Source: Christensenellaceae bacterium (lineage in GTDB: Bacteria; Bacillota; Clostridia; Christensenellales; Aristaeellaceae). Taken from it: a DNA stretch of 64,000 nt. The stretch lies in contig JAHHSO010000005.1 of the NCBI GenBank assembly GCA_020025205.1, positions 1-64,000 on the forward strand. The letters run 5' to 3'. Under the pieces are notes generated by a model, which saw only the letters and a program-made list of their open reading frames with translations, had not been told where the DNA came from and did not search any database. Positions 27,175 through 35,739 of the stretch are shown one piece after another. The translations under genes and the position numbers were made by a program. Within the stretch, counting starts at the first letter, position 1. The number at the start of each line of letters is the position of its first letter.

Positions 27175-28203
27175 ATGCAGCTCTTTTTTCGGAATGACTA
27201 TGGCGAAGGGGCACATCCCATTGTGATGGAGCGTCTGGTGAAGACGAACATGGAGCATACCTGCGGCTATGGGCTGGACGAATACAGTTTGTGTGCGCAA
27301 AAGCTGATCCGTGAAAAATGCGGACAGATGCAGGCGGCTGTTCACCTGATGATCGGCGGCACATCGGCCAATGTCATTGCGCTGTCCGCATTTATGCGTC
27401 CATATGAAGCGGTTGTTTGCGCGCCAACGGGCCATATCAATACGCACGAGACGGGCGCACTGGAGGGCATGGGACACAAGATTTTGACTTGTGCGTCTGT
27501 TGAGGGCAAGGTGACGGTGGAAGGCGTGCGTGAGGTTTGCAAAAACCATCAGGATGAGCATGTGGTGAAGCCGCGCGTTGTGTACATTTCCCAGCCGACG
27601 GAAATTGGAACCGTATACAGCCTGACAGAGCTTCGGGCGCTGCGCGAAGTTTGTGACGCGTGCGGCCTGCTGCTCTATGTGGATGGAGCCCGCCTGGGCA
27701 GTGCCCTTACATGCAGGGAATGCGATATGACGCTCAAAGAGATGGCTGCCCTTGTAGATGCGTTTACTATCGGCGGGACAAAGAACGGCCTGTTGTTTGG
27801 CGAGGCGCTTGTGCTTGTGAATCAGACGCTGCATGAGGACTTCCGCTGGATGATCAAGCATGGCGGCGGCATGCTGGCTAAAGGACGCCTGTGCGGACTG
27901 ATGTTTCTGGCGGCCTTTGAAAATGATGATTATTTTAGCTGGGCACGCCATGCCAATCAGATGGCAGACATCATCCGGGCAGGCATGGAGCGCGGAGGCG
28001 TGGCGTATTTTCAAAAGACGACGACCAATCAGATTTTCCCGATTGTGACGGAAGAGCAGGAGAGAGCGCTTGCTGAGCGCTTTGCCTTTGAGCGCTGGGA
28101 GATTCTTCCGGATGGCCGCCGGGCGATCCGCTTTGTGACCAGCTGGGCAACGGCGAAGGAAGATGCACAGCAGTTGTCCGATGCGATGGAGGCACTTTGC
28201 TGA
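27175..28203 (+). CDS. low-specificity threonine aldolase (PLP)
   Basis: 342-residue PLP-dependent enzyme of the beta-eliminating lyase/threonine aldolase fold, splitting L-threonine or L-allo-threonine to glycine and acetaldehyde. Seen motifs are LMIGGTSANVIALSA (phosphate region), APTGHINTHETGA, LYVDGARLGSAL (Asp to the pyridine nitrogen) and GGTKNGLLFGEAL with the Schiff-base lysine. The ATG at 27175 has GGAGGGAC upstream; a TTG three bases earlier is possible. It starts 15 bases after rlmA and its stop overlaps the next start. Confidence 0.85.
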   Translation: MQLFFRNDYGEGAHPIVMERLVKTNMEHTCGYGLDEYSLCAQKLIREKCGQMQAAVHLMIGGTSANVIALSAFMRPYEAVVCAPTGHINTHETGALEGMGHKILTCASVEGKVTVEGVREVCKNHQDEHVVKPRVVYISQPTEIGTVYSLTELRALREVCDACGLLLYVDGARLGSALTCRECDMTLKEMAALVDAFTIGGTKNGLLFGEALVLVNQTLHEDFRWMIKHGGGMLAKGRLCGLMFLAAFENDDYFSWARHANQMADIIRAGMERGGVAYFQKTTTNQIFPIVTEEQERALAERFAFERWEILPDGRRAIRFVTSWATAKEDAQQLSDAMEALC

Positions 28204-29174
28204 TGGCGAGAGGAGAACGTTCTCACGTCAGAAAACGCCGACGCGGCTGCCTGACGGGCTGTTTAACGCGGCTGCTTGTGGTTCTTGGCGTGTTTGCGCT
28301 TGTGTTTGTAGGGGTTCATGTGTTGGGAATGGTGGAAAACGATCCAGAAACCGGCGCACCTTCCATCACATTTGACCATGTGAAGCTGCCGGAAATTGAA
28401 ATTCCAGATTTTTCTCAAACGCTTTCCAAACTGCCGCCCTGGCCATACAGTGTGCATCCGTCAGGGCTGACGATTAAAACACTCCGTTCGGGCGGCAGTC
28501 AAGCGATCCTGATCTGTGCAGATGGTTATACGCTTCTGTGCGGCGAAGGAGGCGCACTTGTATATGGACAAATGCTTTTGAGCCGTGTCAACAGACTCAG
28601 CGCGGCTGTTGTACTGGGGTCGAGCGATGCTGAAATCGGCGGAATGCCGATGGTGCTGTCTCTGGCACGGCCGGAATACCTGTTTTATCAAGATTCGCAG
28701 GTCAAGGGCAAGGATTATCAGAAGCTGATGAATCAGGCGCAGAAACTGGGGACAAAGGGAATTGTGCCGCAGCTCGGTTTTTCTTTCTCCCTGGGGCGTG
28801 CCCGGGTGACGTTTGTTGGCCCGGCAAGAACGCATCACACACAGAGCGAGGATGATAACCTTTCTTTGCGCGTGGATTATGGAGGAACCAGTATCCTGCT
28901 GATGGGCGGAGGGGCTGCCGGCGCGGAACGGGAAATCGTTGGTTCTGGCGTTCCCGTGAAAGCGGATGCACTGATTGCATTGGGGAATGAGGGAACACTT
29001 TCTTTGGAATTGGTGAACGCCGTGCGGCCGCGATTCGCACTTTTAACGGGGAAAAATCCGGCTAACAGTGTGCAGATTCGTTTGCAGCGGGGGGGTACAC
29101 AGGTTTTCACTGCTAAGGAATATGGCGTGATAACGATTTTTTCCGATGGCCGAAATGTGACGGTTGTCCCCTGA
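28203..29174 (+). CDS. membrane-anchored degenerate metallo-beta-lactamase-fold protein
   Basis: 323 residues. A basic N-terminus is followed by one hydrophobic span (about 24-43), so most of the protein is outside the cytoplasm. The rest resembles the ComEC C-terminal MBL domain: SQAILICADGYTLL, then SSDAEIGGMPMVL where HxHxDH should be (histidines replaced), then DDNLSLRVDYGGTSILLMGGG in place of the usual DNxxSL...GDA. Lacking the metal-binding histidines, it is unlikely to be a hydrolase. Its ATG shares a base with the preceding stop (TGATG), with GGAGG ten bases upstream. Possible roles are binding or scaffolding; function unknown. Confidence 0.6.
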   Translation: MARGERSHVRKRRRGCLTGCLTRLLVVLGVFALVFVGVHVLGMVENDPETGAPSITFDHVKLPEIEIPDFSQTLSKLPPWPYSVHPSGLTIKTLRSGGSQAILICADGYTLLCGEGGALVYGQMLLSRVNRLSAAVVLGSSDAEIGGMPMVLSLARPEYLFYQDSQVKGKDYQKLMNQAQKLGTKGIVPQLGFSFSLGRARVTFVGPARTHHTQSEDDNLSLRVDYGGTSILLMGGGAAGAEREIVGSGVPVKADALIALGNEGTLSLELVNAVRPRFALLTGKNPANSVQIRLQRGGTQVFTAKEYGVITIFSDGRNVTVVP

Positions 29175-29183
29175 ATGAATTAT

Positions 29184-29223
29184 AAAAGGCTGTTTCCAGA
29201 CAGAAGGGAAACAGCCTTTTTAT
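29184..29223 (+). terminator. terminator of the Eis-to-MBL cluster
   Basis: AAAAGGCTGTTTCC / GGAAACAGCCTTTTT, a long perfect stem with U tract. Confidence 0.9.
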
Positions 29224-29400
29224 CTTTTGAAAATAAATGGAGCACAATAAAAGCTTTTTCGGAAAAAACTGCTGGAAGCATGCGTCAGAATGAAGGAAAG
29301 CTTTTATCGAGTTCTATTTAGCCGGATTTGTGCGCATCGCGGCTTTTGGGTGATGATCTGCCCGGAGGATGACGCTTTCAAAGCTTTTAAATCTGAGCGA

Positions 29401-30615
29401 TCAGTCTTTGAGCCTCAAATGGCGCGGGAGGCCGCGCACATAGACCGGCGGCAGCTCGTCCAGAATCAGGGGACGAGCATAGTCAAAGAACGGCTCGCGC
29501 ATTTGATAGTTTTCGGCATCAATCCACGCCAGCGGCACCGTCTTTTCGAGGTTGGCGATTTGATGAATGTCGCACGGAACAGACTCGCAGCGGTAGGGAT
29601 CGCTGCTTACACGCTTGAGCGCAATCATCATGCCGGTTTGACCGTTGTATGCGGCTTTTACAGCAGCAGCACCGGCAGCTTCGGCTTCGGTGATGTCTGT
29701 CAGGCTTGCCGTGTGGGAGGCACAGCGCTGGAGGGTAGAAAGTTCAACGGCGCGCGTCTTGACGCCGAGCTTTGCACTCAGCAGGCTGCACAGATAGCGA
29801 GCTGTACCGCCCAGATATTTGTGCCCAAACGCGTCCACAAGCAGACTGTTGTCGCCCAATTCACAGACATAGCGGCCGTCTGCTGCGCGGATACCTTCGC
29901 TGACAGCGATGACAAGAGAAGGGGTGGACTGCTGAAGCTTTTCGACATGCGCGACAAAACGCTCCGGATCAAAAGGCACTTCAGGCAGGCAGATCATCGC
30001 GGCACCTTCACAATCCTCATCTTTGGCGAGCGCGGCGGCGGCAGTCAGCCAGCCTGCATTGCGGCCCATGATCTCCACGATGGTTACGGATTTGAGATCG
30101 TAGATGGTGGAGTCGCGCACAAGCTCCTTGATAGATGTGCCGATATACTTGGCCGCGGAGCCGAAACCGGGCGTGTGATCGGTTTCGGTGAGGTCGTTAT
30201 CGATCGTCTTGGGCACGCCGATGAAGCGAATCGGGCTTCCGATTTTGGCAGCGTAGTCGCTCAGTTTGAGGATGGTATCCATGCTGTCGTTGCCGCCGAT
30301 GTAGAAGAAATAACCGATGTCGTACTTTTTCAGGATATCAAAGAGCGACTCATATACGGCATCGTCGTCTTTGGGCAGCTTATAGCGGCAGCTGCCCAGA
30401 AAAGTGGCAGGTGTGCGGCGGAGCAGGTCGAGGGCGTCTGGAGCAGAAAGCGCGGCAGACAGATCGACGAGATCTTCTTTCAGAAGACCCTGCACACCGT
30501 GGCGCATGCCATAGACCTTTTCAGCACCGTGGGTACGGCAGGCACCAAAGACACCCGCAAGGCTGGCGTTGATGACGGATGTGGGACCGCCGCTTTGACC
30601 GATGATGGCATTCAT
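29401..30615 (-). CDS. PPi-type 6-phosphofructokinase
   Basis: 404-residue phosphofructokinase of the pyrophosphate-dependent clade. GGND at residues 107-110 carries Asp where ATP-dependent enzymes have Gly, and PKTIDNDL (135-142) has the PPi-type Lys; both block ATP binding and favour PPi. MGRNAGW and the N-terminal GQSGGPTSVINA loop also fit. It would phosphorylate fructose 6-phosphate reversibly in the cytoplasm. ATG behind AAAGGAGAAATTG. It is preceded by a long leader with an internal terminator-like hairpin. PPi use is inferred from these residues, not proven. Confidence 0.88.
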   Translation of the reverse strand: MNAIIGQSGGPTSVINASLAGVFGACRTHGAEKVYGMRHGVQGLLKEDLVDLSAALSAPDALDLLRRTPATFLGSCRYKLPKDDDAVYESLFDILKKYDIGYFFYIGGNDSMDTILKLSDYAAKIGSPIRFIGVPKTIDNDLTETDHTPGFGSAAKYIGTSIKELVRDSTIYDLKSVTIVEIMGRNAGWLTAAAALAKDEDCEGAAMICLPEVPFDPERFVAHVEKLQQSTPSLVIAVSEGIRAADGRYVCELGDNSLLVDAFGHKYLGGTARYLCSLLSAKLGVKTRAVELSTLQRCASHTASLTDITEAEAAGAAAVKAAYNGQTGMMIALKRVSSDPYRCESVPCDIHQIANLEKTVPLAWIDAENYQMREPFFDYARPLILDELPPVYVRGLPRHLRLKD

Positions 30616-30791
30616 AAATCAATTTCTCCTTTGTGGACGGATGGAGCAAGAACCGACCGCCCCGAATCGTTGAAGATCATGCCCAAACTTGGCACATCAG
30701 CAGCCCGCGGTTTGAAGAAGAAACGCCTGCAAAAAAACAGCCCCCGCAGGGGGAGAAGAAAACGTTTCATGTCATCTGCGGGCTGAGTACG
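30616..30791 (-). promoter_or_regulatory. attenuator-like 5' leader of the phosphofructokinase gene
   Basis: About 176 nt from the predicted start to the ATG. It contains a terminator-like hairpin CCCCC-TGC-GGGGG then CTGTTTTTTTG (30753 to 30731). A 5' arm CAGCCCGCAG (30785 to 30776) can pair either with the 3' side of that hairpin or with GCGGGCTG further down (30708 to 30701), two mutually exclusive pairings. No known riboswitch core recognised. Confidence 0.5.
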
Positions 30792-30797
30792 CTTTTT

Positions 30798-30826
30798 ATT
30801 ATACCATCTGTAAGGCATACGGACAA
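30798..30826 (-). promoter_or_regulatory. promoter of the phosphofructokinase gene
   Basis: Minus strand TTGTCC (30821-30826), 17-base spacer, TATAAT (30798-30803). Confidence 0.75.
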
Positions 30827-30938
30827 GGCGTTTTTTGAATGCAAGATGTTTTTCCCTTTTCTGCGTGCGCTGAATATGATATGATACAAGGCAGACAGCC
30901 TGAAAAAATGGCTGAAATGAGCGGAGAGGAAAAGGAAT

Positions 30939-32117
30939 ATGAGCGGATTAAAACGAGCAGCAGGTGTTTTTTGTCTGCTGATGCTTGCATTTTTTGAGCG
31001 AAGCGCAGCGGCAGAGCCGGCGCGGGAATTGACATGCCAGCTGGCGGGAAAGCCGATTAAGGAAATCGCCAATCTTTCGGACGGAAACTATCAGACATAC
31101 TGGACATCTGTGGGAGGAAGTGAGGCTTCCGTTCGGCTGAAAGCGGAGGAAGAGATTGCCTCCGTATATGTTCAATTCTATGATCAGGCGGTGCCGATGG
31201 AGGCGCAGGTGCAAAATGAGGATGGCACATGGCGCACGGTTGGAACTGGCGGCGGGGAGTTCCTCACGGCGTACATTGAATTGGACGAGCCGGCGGAGTT
31301 TGTGCGCTTGCGCCCGGCTGAGGGGAAGGGACGCATGTTTATTGCGGAGGTTCATGCGTTTTCGCAAGGCGACACGCCGGAATGGGTGCAGCGATGGCAG
31401 CCGCCGCTGAACAAGGCCGACTTGCTGGTGCTGGCAGCGCATCCGGATGACGAGATGCTCTTTCTGGGCGGCACAATTCCGTATTATGCCGGTGAGCGGC
31501 AGATGGACGTGCAGGTGGCGTATCTTGTGCCGACCATGCCGTACAGGAGGCTTGAGCTGCTTGACGGCTTATGGCTGTGCGGCGTGAAAAATTATCCTGA
31601 ACTGGGCACAATGCCTGACAAGTTCTGCGGCAGTTTGAAGGACATGTATGAACAGAAGGGATGGAACGAGGCGTCTGTTCTCCATTTTGTGGCAGGGCTG
31701 TATCGACGCTGCCGTCCAGAAGTTGTTGTGACGCATGATGTTCAAGGCGAATATGGCCATGGCGCCCATCGTGCGGCGGCAGATGCTGCAAAAAAAGCAA
31801 TCGCACTGGCGGCGGATTCAAATGTTGAGCATGAAGGAATGAAAGAGATGGAGCCATGGCAAGTGAAGAAACTGTATCTGCATCTGTATGAAGAAGGGGC
31901 ACGCCGCATGGATTGGGATGAACCGCTTGAGACATTTGGCGGAAAAACCGCTGTAGACATGGCCAAAGAAGCATTTGCCTGCCATATTTCCCAGCAGAGG
32001 ACACACTATCATGTAGAAGATTTCGGCCCGTATGACTGCACACGTTTTGGACTGGCCTTTTCCAGCGTTGGAGAAGATGTGGAAATGAAGGATTTCTTTG
32101 AGAACATTGAACAATAA
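30939..32117 (+). CDS. secreted PIG-L (LmbE) deacetylase with N-terminal discoidin-like domain
   Basis: 392 residues. A signal peptide (LKRAAGVFCLLMLAFFERSAAAEP) is followed by a ~110-residue beta-rich domain like F5/8-type C (DGNYQTYWTS...ASVYVQFYDQ...EFVRLRPAEG, with the typical W and R), then a PIG-L deacetylase domain with the zinc motif LVLAAHPDDEMLFLGGT (about residues 164-180) and a later GEYGHGAHRAAAD. PIG-L enzymes remove acetyl groups from N-acetylglucosamine-containing substrates; here it would act outside the membrane, perhaps on wall polymers or glycans (inference). ATG behind GGAGAGGAAAAGGAAT. Divergent from the phosphofructokinase gene. Confidence 0.85.
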   Translation: MSGLKRAAGVFCLLMLAFFERSAAAEPARELTCQLAGKPIKEIANLSDGNYQTYWTSVGGSEASVRLKAEEEIASVYVQFYDQAVPMEAQVQNEDGTWRTVGTGGGEFLTAYIELDEPAEFVRLRPAEGKGRMFIAEVHAFSQGDTPEWVQRWQPPLNKADLLVLAAHPDDEMLFLGGTIPYYAGERQMDVQVAYLVPTMPYRRLELLDGLWLCGVKNYPELGTMPDKFCGSLKDMYEQKGWNEASVLHFVAGLYRRCRPEVVVTHDVQGEYGHGAHRAAADAAKKAIALAADSNVEHEGMKEMEPWQVKKLYLHLYEEGARRMDWDEPLETFGGKTAVDMAKEAFACHISQQRTHYHVEDFGPYDCTRFGLAFSSVGEDVEMKDFFENIEQ

Positions 32118-32184
32118 GTCTTTTCGTCTCCGGAAGGCCAAAAGAAGCGTTATTTTGAAAGAGGAAGGCTTCAAGCTGATGTTT

Positions 32185-32215
32185 AAAAAGAAGGCACATG
32201 CGCCTTCTTTTTTTG
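32185..32215 (+). terminator. terminator after the PIG-L gene
   Basis: AAGAAGGC-ACATGC-GCCTTCTTTTTTT. Confidence 0.8.
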
Positions 32216-32248
32216 TTTCCACATTCATAGCTTTGAGCGGGTGAGAGC

Positions 32249-32836
32249 ATGAACGGGATATTTTGTGGGATGCTTCTTGTGGGGATTATCTATGCGTCCG
32301 CGACGGGTCAGGGGGACGCGGCGCAGCGTGCGCTGTTTTCTGGCGGGGCGGAAGCTGTCCAATTGGCGTTGTCGCTCTGCGGGGCATATGCATTTTTTGG
32401 CGGACTTTTGGGTGTGCTTCGGGCAAGCGGCACAGCAGATGCGCTGGCAAAATGGATTGAAAAGCCGCTTGGAAAGTTATTCCGGTTTGAACGGGGCGAA
32501 GAAAAGGCGCTGGCAGACATCAGCCTGAATCTGTCTGCCAACATGCTGGGCATGGGCGGCGCGGCAACGTCAGCCGGGCTGTCTGCAATGAAGACGATGC
32601 GCGAAGTGAATGGAGAGCGGGCGAGTGACGCGATGATCTTATTCCTTGTGATCAACACGTCCAGTGTGCAGCTTTTTCCAGCGACCATGGTAGCGCTTCG
32701 TGCGCAGGCGGGGGCGGCTCATGCGGCGGATATCGTGCTGCCAACGCTTCTTTCTACGGCATGGGCGACGCTTTGCGGAATAGGAGCGTGCAGGTGGTGC
32801 GCAAGGCGGGGGAAAAAGTCATGCTGCCTGCGCTGA
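32249..32836 (+). CDS. spmA: spore maturation protein A
   Basis: 195-residue membrane protein of the nucleoside-recognition (Gate) family. Motifs LCGAYAFFGGLLGVL and SLNLSANMLGMGGAATSAGL (with the NxxGxxxAATPxGL-like pattern) match SpmA. In Bacillus and Clostridium SpmA/SpmB are needed for spore core dehydration and heat resistance. It is made in the developing spore. It ends inside the start of spmB (overlap). Presence of this pair argues that the organism sporulates. ATG is near a weak GAGCGGGTGAGAGC site. Confidence 0.88.
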   Translation: MNGIFCGMLLVGIIYASATGQGDAAQRALFSGGAEAVQLALSLCGAYAFFGGLLGVLRASGTADALAKWIEKPLGKLFRFERGEEKALADISLNLSANMLGMGGAATSAGLSAMKTMREVNGERASDAMILFLVINTSSVQLFPATMVALRAQAGAAHAADIVLPTLLSTAWATLCGIGACRWCARRGKKSCCLR

Positions 32837-33300
32837 CGGTCCTTTGCCTGCTCTGCGGGCTTCGAGCGCGGATCAATGTCTATGAGGCATTTGTGCAGGG
32901 GGCAAAGAGCGGATTTTTAACGCTTGTTCAAATACTTCCGGCGTTGACGGCAATTTTGACAGCGACAGCGCTTCTGAGGGAAACCGGCTTGATGGAGAGT
33001 GTTCAGCAGGCGATGGCACCTTTTTTTTCGGCGCTTCATCTGCCGGAAGAAGCGGCTGGCGTGCTTCTGCTTCGGCCGCTGTCCGGCTCGGCATCTGTGG
33101 CGGCTGTTTCGGAAGTCATTGCCAGGACGGGTGCGGACAGTCGGGCGGCACGGTTTTGCTGCGTTGTCAGCGGAGCGAGTGAAACGGTCTTCTTTACGGC
33201 GTCTCTCTATTTTTCGGGGATCAAAAGGACGCGTTATGCGGTTGGAACAGCGCTGTTTGCATACGTTTGCGGGGTGTGGGCGGCGGCGATGCTCGTATGA
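32794..33300 (+). CDS. spmB: spore maturation protein B
   Basis: 168-residue membrane protein with the SpmB/nucleoside-recognition features GAKSGFLTLVQILPALTAIL, LLRPLSGSASVAAVSEVI and GASETVFFTASLYF. It works with SpmA in spore core maturation. A GTG at 32794, seven bases after GGAG, is chosen; a later ATG at 32821 with a GGGGG site is an alternative, and an earlier ATG at 32761 lacks a site. It overlaps spmA by 43 bases. Confidence 0.85.
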   Translation: MVRKAGEKVMLPALTVLCLLCGLRARINVYEAFVQGAKSGFLTLVQILPALTAILTATALLRETGLMESVQQAMAPFFSALHLPEEAAGVLLLRPLSGSASVAAVSEVIARTGADSRAARFCCVVSGASETVFFTASLYFSGIKRTRYAVGTALFAYVCGVWAAAMLV

Positions 33301-33354
33301 ACAGAAAATGAGGCTCAGGAAGGAAAAGATAAACCTGCCAAAATGCGCCGGAAC

Positions 33355-33383
33355 TTGACAGATGAAGTCGAATCGACTACAAT
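33355..33383 (+). promoter_or_regulatory. promoter of the Ig-like membrane protein gene
   Basis: TTGACA (33355-33360), 17-base spacer, TACAAT (33378-33383): near consensus. Confidence 0.8.
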
Positions 33384-33461
33384 AAACCAAAGTGGATTTA
33401 TGTCTTCATCGTTCGGCTCTGCCGGAGAAGGGAGGAAGGGCCTTGCGCCCTAAACATCAAT

Positions 33462-35591
33462 ATGGACAATCGCTTCTTAAGAGGTTTTCGCGCAGCAGCG
33501 GCGGGCCTTCTGCTTGCCTTTCTGCTGGCCGTTTCGGCCCTGGCGATGGCGGAGACAGACCCGATTCGCGTTTCCTCGCTCAGTGAGCCGCAGTCTGTGA
33601 TCTCTGAACAGGATGTCTCCATCACCATCAAGATCTACAACAGCAGCCAGAAGGACATGGAAGGGGACATTGTTCTCTTTGATCCTTCCCGCCACTCTGT
33701 GGACAAGTATTTTGGCCTCAAGGGTGAACAGAGCCTCACGTACAATGGCACGTGGCACGTCACTCAGGATCAAATTGACGAGGGCAAGATCAAGTACTAT
33801 ATACAGTACACAGTGGATACTGATGAAGGGCCTACGAAGGTCACCAGAACGGTTCCCATTACGATACAGACGGAAGACGTTGCCCCGCAGCTGACGGCAA
33901 CGTACAGCGTTTCTCCTACCAGTGCGCGCAAGGGACAGAAGGTGATGGTGACCTATACGCTCTCCAACACCGGCAACATTGAGCTGCGCGATATTGTTGT
34001 GAGCAACAAGGGAATCAGCGACAGAAATCTGAATGCGGCCTCCTTGTCTGTGGGCGAGAAGGTGACGTTGGAAGACAGTTTCACGATGGGGGATAATGAG
34101 CTTGTCAGCAAGCCGACCATCACGTATCGCACAGTTGATTCGGATAAGACTTCCACGATTTCCGATATGGCCAGAAAGACTATCACGGTCGCAGAGGATG
34201 GACTGGAAGCGACTTTGAAGGCGGATAAGGCCGAAAACATTTACCCGGGCGAAAAGCTGAAACTGAGCATAACACTCAAAAACAGCGGTGAACATGCGTA
34301 CACGGATCTGTCGGCAGAGCTGTCGGATGGAACACCCGTTGTTTCCGGCGTGGAGCTGGCTCCCGGCGCGACATTCGACAAGGAGATTGAATGGATTTCG
34401 CGTGAGAGCATGCAGCTTTCGGTCAGCGTGAATGGACAGGATGCGGCGGGAGAAGCGGTTGCTGTAAATTCTGAAGCAATTGAAATTGTCACCCAGGATG
34501 CGTCTAAGGCACTCATTTTGGATGTGAAAACACAAGCTCAGAACACGCTGATTTATTCCGAGCCGGCGGTTGTGCGCTTCGGTGTTGTGGTGGAAAACAT
34601 CGGAAAGACGGATGCTTCCACCCTCACCATCAAGGAAGCGGGTACCAAGGTGGCGACAATTGCGTCCCTGCCTTCTGGAGAGAGCCGAACGGTGGTCTTT
34701 GATGTGGAGACCAGCATCGCAGGAAAGATTCAATTTGAAGTGACCGGCAAGGACGCTGATGGAAACGATAAATCCTATCTTTCCAATGTAGTGGATCTGG
34801 TCTATATCGAGCCGACCCCTGTACCGACATCCACCCCGGCACCGACCCCTGTGCCGCCGACCCCTTCTCCGGAACCGACCGCAACGCCCGTTCCGTCTAT
34901 CGGCGAGGTGATTGCCTCCAAGGTCAATCCTGTCGTGCTGTACAGTGTGGCAGGCGTGCTGGCGGCGCTGATTGTGGCGGTTGTGACGATAAATTCCGTC
35001 AAGAGCGCGAAAAAGAAAAAGCGCATGGAGCAGGCGCTGGATACAATTGAACTTTCTCCGGATGTGCGCGATTCCTTCGGCAAGCGCAGACGCAGGGCAG
35101 ACGGCAAGGCTCAGCAGAATCCGCAGCGGAAAACGGAAGAGCCGATTGTTCCGACTCCGGAACTGACGCCGGAAGAAACCATGACGCCTGCACGTGATGC
35201 CATGCGCCGAATGGAAGGCGATGAAGGACGTCATCGCCGTGCTCAGCAGGAAGTTTCCGCGGATAAGACGCTGCGCGTGGCACCTGTCAGCGAGCGCCCG
35301 GAAGTGCCTGCTCAGAAGGTGGACGATTCTCAGACCCGCATTTTCGGCAAGCTGAACGTTGAAGAAGAGACAGAAAAGCAGGATATTCAGGAGACTGTTC
35401 GCCTTGACCGCGAAACCGTTGAAGAAATTCGCAGACAGGCTGATCCTTATCAGGGAAGCGGCAAGAAGCGCAGCGAAATGAAGCCGATGAAGAAAAAGAA
35501 GAAGAGCCTTTTCGGACATGGAAAGGACGACGATGACGACTTTGTCGAAGAACCGGAATGGAACGATGGAGACGATGACTTCTTCGAGTAA
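33462..35591 (+). CDS. membrane-anchored Ig-like repeat protein with charged cytoplasmic tail
   Basis: 709 residues of unknown function. A signal peptide (RGFRAAAAGLLLAFLLAVS, cleavage near AMA-ET) leads to about 420 residues of CARDB/DUF11-like beta domains (repeated patterns VTYTLSNTGNIELRDI, LSITLKNSGEHAYTDL, FGVVVENIGKTDASTL). A Pro/Thr-rich linker follows (about 453-484), then one membrane span (about 490-510) and a ~195-residue cytoplasmic tail that is Lys/Arg/Glu/Asp-rich, contains a possible phospho-threonine motif (DKTLRV, ETVRL) and ends in an acidic run. It might be an envelope sensor or scaffold. The ribosome site GGAGGA lies 26 bases before the ATG, with a GGGC/GCCC hairpin in between that could bring it close. 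Separate promoter and terminator. Confidence 0.7.
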   Translation: MDNRFLRGFRAAAAGLLLAFLLAVSALAMAETDPIRVSSLSEPQSVISEQDVSITIKIYNSSQKDMEGDIVLFDPSRHSVDKYFGLKGEQSLTYNGTWHVTQDQIDEGKIKYYIQYTVDTDEGPTKVTRTVPITIQTEDVAPQLTATYSVSPTSARKGQKVMVTYTLSNTGNIELRDIVVSNKGISDRNLNAASLSVGEKVTLEDSFTMGDNELVSKPTITYRTVDSDKTSTISDMARKTITVAEDGLEATLKADKAENIYPGEKLKLSITLKNSGEHAYTDLSAELSDGTPVVSGVELAPGATFDKEIEWISRESMQLSVSVNGQDAAGEAVAVNSEAIEIVTQDASKALILDVKTQAQNTLIYSEPAVVRFGVVVENIGKTDASTLTIKEAGTKVATIASLPSGESRTVVFDVETSIAGKIQFEVTGKDADGNDKSYLSNVVDLVYIEPTPVPTSTPAPTPVPPTPSPEPTATPVPSIGEVIASKVNPVVLYSVAGVLAALIVAVVTINSVKSAKKKKRMEQALDTIELSPDVRDSFGKRRRRADGKAQQNPQRKTEEPIVPTPELTPEETMTPARDAMRRMEGDEGRHRRAQQEVSADKTLRVAPVSERPEVPAQKVDDSQTRIFGKLNVEEETEKQDIQETVRLDRETVEEIRRQADPYQGSGKKRSEMKPMKKKKKSLFGHGKDDDDDFVEEPEWNDGDDDFFE

Positions 35592-35598
35592 GGAATAA

Positions 35599-35632
35599 CA
35601 AAAGAGCTGCCGGATAGACGGCGGCTCTTTTC
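35599..35632 (+). terminator. terminator after the Ig-like protein gene
   Basis: AAAAGAGCTGCCG / CGGCGGCTCTTTT stem with six-base loop, U tract. Confidence 0.8.
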
Positions 35633-35685
35633 GTTAAGAGAATGCAAAAAGTTGGAAGCGGACAAAGGCACAGAGGATGAAACAC

Positions 35686-35714
35686 TCGACAAAGGGCAGA
35701 GGGTGTGCTATAAT
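35686..35714 (+). promoter_or_regulatory. promoter of the DUF2461-uppP pair
   Basis: TCGACA (35686-35691), 17-base spacer, TATAAT (35709-35714), with an extended -10 (TGCTATAAT). Confidence 0.75.
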
Positions 35715-35739
35715 CCGTTTTTTGGAAGGGAGCAAACGT

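Noticed and set aside
33477..35519. A 680-codon open frame on the minus strand
   Set aside because: It is antisense to the Ig-like membrane protein gene, has no ribosome site or family motif, and its composition (His/Arg-rich) is typical of a shadow frame.
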